Made by a program: the position numbers and the translations under genes. This document shows, piece after piece, positions 62,231-64,000 of a stretch of DNA of 64,000 nt. Where the stretch lies: contig DF241564.1 of assembly GCA_000507305.1 (NCBI GenBank), positions 1 through 64,000 of the forward strand. Direction: 5' to 3'. Every line of letters begins with the position of its first letter. Positions within the stretch are counted from its first letter, which is position 1. This DNA is from Breviolum minutum Mf 1.05b.01. Lineage: Eukaryota > Sar > Dinophyceae > Suessiales > Symbiodiniaceae. The notes beneath the pieces were generated by a model, which saw only the letters and a list, made by a program, of their open reading frames with translations, ran no database searches and had not been told where the DNA came from.

Positions 62231-64000
62231 CATGTCACAAGAAATCATAAGAACTCAGGTGCTTGCTCTACAGTTTCAGCCGCAGGAGCAGGCGGTCCCT
62301 TTGCGGGACCTTTGGCGGGACCTTTTCCAGGACCCTTTCCGGGACCCTTCCTAAGTGCAGGTGCTGTGATTTGAATTGCTGTGACCGCTCTGTGACGGTG
62401 TGTTTAAGCTGAAGTCAAATCACTTGAAAGCGGAGTCAAAATCATGATTCAGGAAGTTCTGACGGGTCATGATATTTCAGCTATGAAGAAGTGTTTTGCA
62501 TTGAACCCAATTCCACCATCCCACGTCAACAGCTAAGAATCTAAGCCCCGTGCTTGCCGGCCGCAGGGGCTGTAGACTCTGCAGGTGTCTCACTGACTTC
62601 CTGTACAGAGATGTAAACAAGAACTGAAGCGAAAAGATGTCAGAGAAATCTGTTGGAATTCTCAGAATTCGGAATTCTCTGAAAAACAGACGCAAACAGC
62701 TTTCTTTCAGCATTTGCAGCAAACATTCAGCAAACATTTCAGTCATGATTCAAACCACCATTCTTCAAGTAGATCATGCTACATTCTACCGAGAACAACA
62801 GGAATGTGCAGGATTTCTGTTTCCAAACAGCCTGGGGCTGCTCCGTAGCAGGCGTAGCAGTAGCGGCTGGCCTGAGGAAGAGCTCCGAATCTGTCAAGTA
62901 TCACTTTGACTTTGTAAGCGCAGAAAACATAAAGCCCCCAAGAAGAGATACTTTGGCACGGAGCAAAGTCTTAGAGTATAACTGTGACTGTGTATGACTC
63001 TATGACACAAACTTCACAAGAAGTCATAAGAACTCAGGTGCTTGCTCTACAGTTTCGGCTGCAGGAGCAGGCGGTCCCTTTGCGGGACCTTTGGCGGGAC
63101 CTTTTCCAGGACCCTTTCCAGGACCCTTCCTAAGTGCAGGTGCTGTGATTTGAATTGCTGTGACCGCTCTGTGACGGTGTGTTTAAGCTGAAGTCAAATC
63201 ACTTGAAAGCGGAGTCAAAATCATGATTCAGGAAGTTCTGACGGGTCATGATATTTCAGCTATGAAGAAGTGTTTTGCATTGAACCCAATTCCACCATCC
63301 CACGTCAACAGCTAAGGATCTAAGGCCCGTGCTTGCCGGCCGCAGGGGCAGTAGACTCTGCAGGTGTCTCACTGACTTCCTGTACAGAGATGTAAACAAG
63401 AACTGAAGCGAAAAGATGTCAGAGAAATCTGTTGGAATTCTCTGAAAAAGAGACGCAAACAGCTTTCTTTCAGCATTTGCAGCAAACATTCAGCAAACAT
63501 TTCAGTCATGATTCAAACCACCATTCTTCAAGTAGATCATGCTACATTCTACCGAGAACAACAGGAATGTGCAGGATTTCTGTTTTCAAACAGCCTGGGG
63601 CTGCTCCGTAGCAGGCGTAGCAGTAGCGGCTGGCCTGAGGAAGAGCTCCGAATCTGTCAAGTATCACTTTGACTTTGTAAGCGCAGAAAACATAAAGCCC
63701 CCAAGAAGAGATACTTTGGCACGGAGCAAAGTCTTAGAGTATGACTGTGACTGTGTATGACTCTATGACACAAACTTCACAAGAAGTCATAAGAACTCAG
63801 GTGCTTGCTCTACAGTTTCGGCTGCAGGAGCAGGCGGTCCCTTTGCGGGACCTTTGGCGGGACCTTTTCCAGGACCCTTTCCTGGACCCTTCCTAAGTGC
63901 AGGTGCTGTGATTTGAATTGCTGTGACCGCTCTGTCACGGTGTATTTAAGCTGAAGTCAAATCACTTGAAAGCGGAGTCAAAATCATGATTCAGGAAGTT
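62231..64000 (-). repeat. Tandem array of a three-exon cassette, runs off the right edge
   Basis: Unit starts lie about 779 and then 763 bp apart: copy 1 about 62231-63009, copy 2 about 63010-63772, copy 3 truncated at 64000. Copy 2 lacks 16 bases found in copy 1 near 62660. Each unit contains, on the minus strand, exons of 97, 40 and 43 bases separated by introns of about 170-230 bases. Confidence 0.9.
62267..63905 (-). CDS. Cassette exons encoding a 60-residue Lys-Gly-Pro / Pro-Ala repeat (partial gene)
   Basis: Predicted exons, high to low: 63905-63809 (97 nt), 63634-63595 (40), 63379-63337 (43), 63142-63046 (97), 62871-62832 (40), 62600-62558 (43), 62363-62267 (97). Spliced, each 180-nt set gives 60 residues in frame: APALRKGPGKGPGKGPAKGP, AKGPPAPAAETVE, PAATATPATEQPQ, then EVSETPAESTAPAA. 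All three introns have GC donors (GCAAGC, GCTGTT, GCAAGC) and AG acceptors (CACAG, CTCAG, TACAG). The exonic differences I could find between copies are all third-position synonymous changes, which supports coding. The product would be a disordered, basic then Pro/Ala-rich linker; its function is unknown. The gene continues beyond 64000. Confidence 0.7.

Overview
The window looks like nuclear DNA of a dinoflagellate, probably of the Symbiodinium type. The inference rests on four things seen here. Nearly every readable exon lies on the minus strand, as in one long unidirectional gene block. Genes are cut into many short exons. Several introns appear to start with GC rather than GT. A tyrosine-recombinase retrotransposon carries a cytosine-methyltransferase-like domain. 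No spliced-leader relic, rRNA, tRNA or CRISPR array was recognised by eye.

Layout. 1-982 is AT-rich flank without a gene. 983-7524 is one compact retrotransposon on the minus strand, with four packed reading frames and split direct repeats (A1 - ORFs - B1 - A2 - B2). 7525-13200 holds scattered exon-like frames of unassigned genes and simple repeats. 13220-19300 holds minus-strand exons: a TIR-like domain at the low-coordinate end, tetratricopeptide repeats of kinesin-light-chain type, then coiled-coil exons. 19420-21740 is a 1.16-kb tandem duplication that includes coding exons. 22-27 kb carries further unassigned minus-strand exons.

27714-34510 is a phosphoglucomutase gene in about 19 small exons, with all four active-site loops readable. 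35.6-43.2 kb is a multi-exon membrane-protein gene, possibly of the FUSC/aromatic-acid-exporter type. 44.6-45.6 kb holds unassigned exons. 46017-48045 is a TatD-type metal-dependent hydrolase in about five exons. 49239-50890 is a HEAT-repeat protein in one uninterrupted exon. 51-57.5 kb holds unassigned exons, some with membrane segments and an acidic run.

57.8 kb to the right edge is a minus-strand region whose upstream part is a tandem array of a three-exon cassette. The predicted spliced product is an exact 60-residue in-frame repeat rich in Lys-Gly-Pro and Pro-Ala. All the exonic differences I found between copies are synonymous. The host genes do not form an obvious pathway. The retrotransposon is the most coherent system in the window: an unrecognised first ORF, a Gag-like protein, RT/RNase H with a methyltransferase-like domain, and a tyrosine recombinase for circle integration.

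Exon borders were read by eye and are approximate unless single bases are given.
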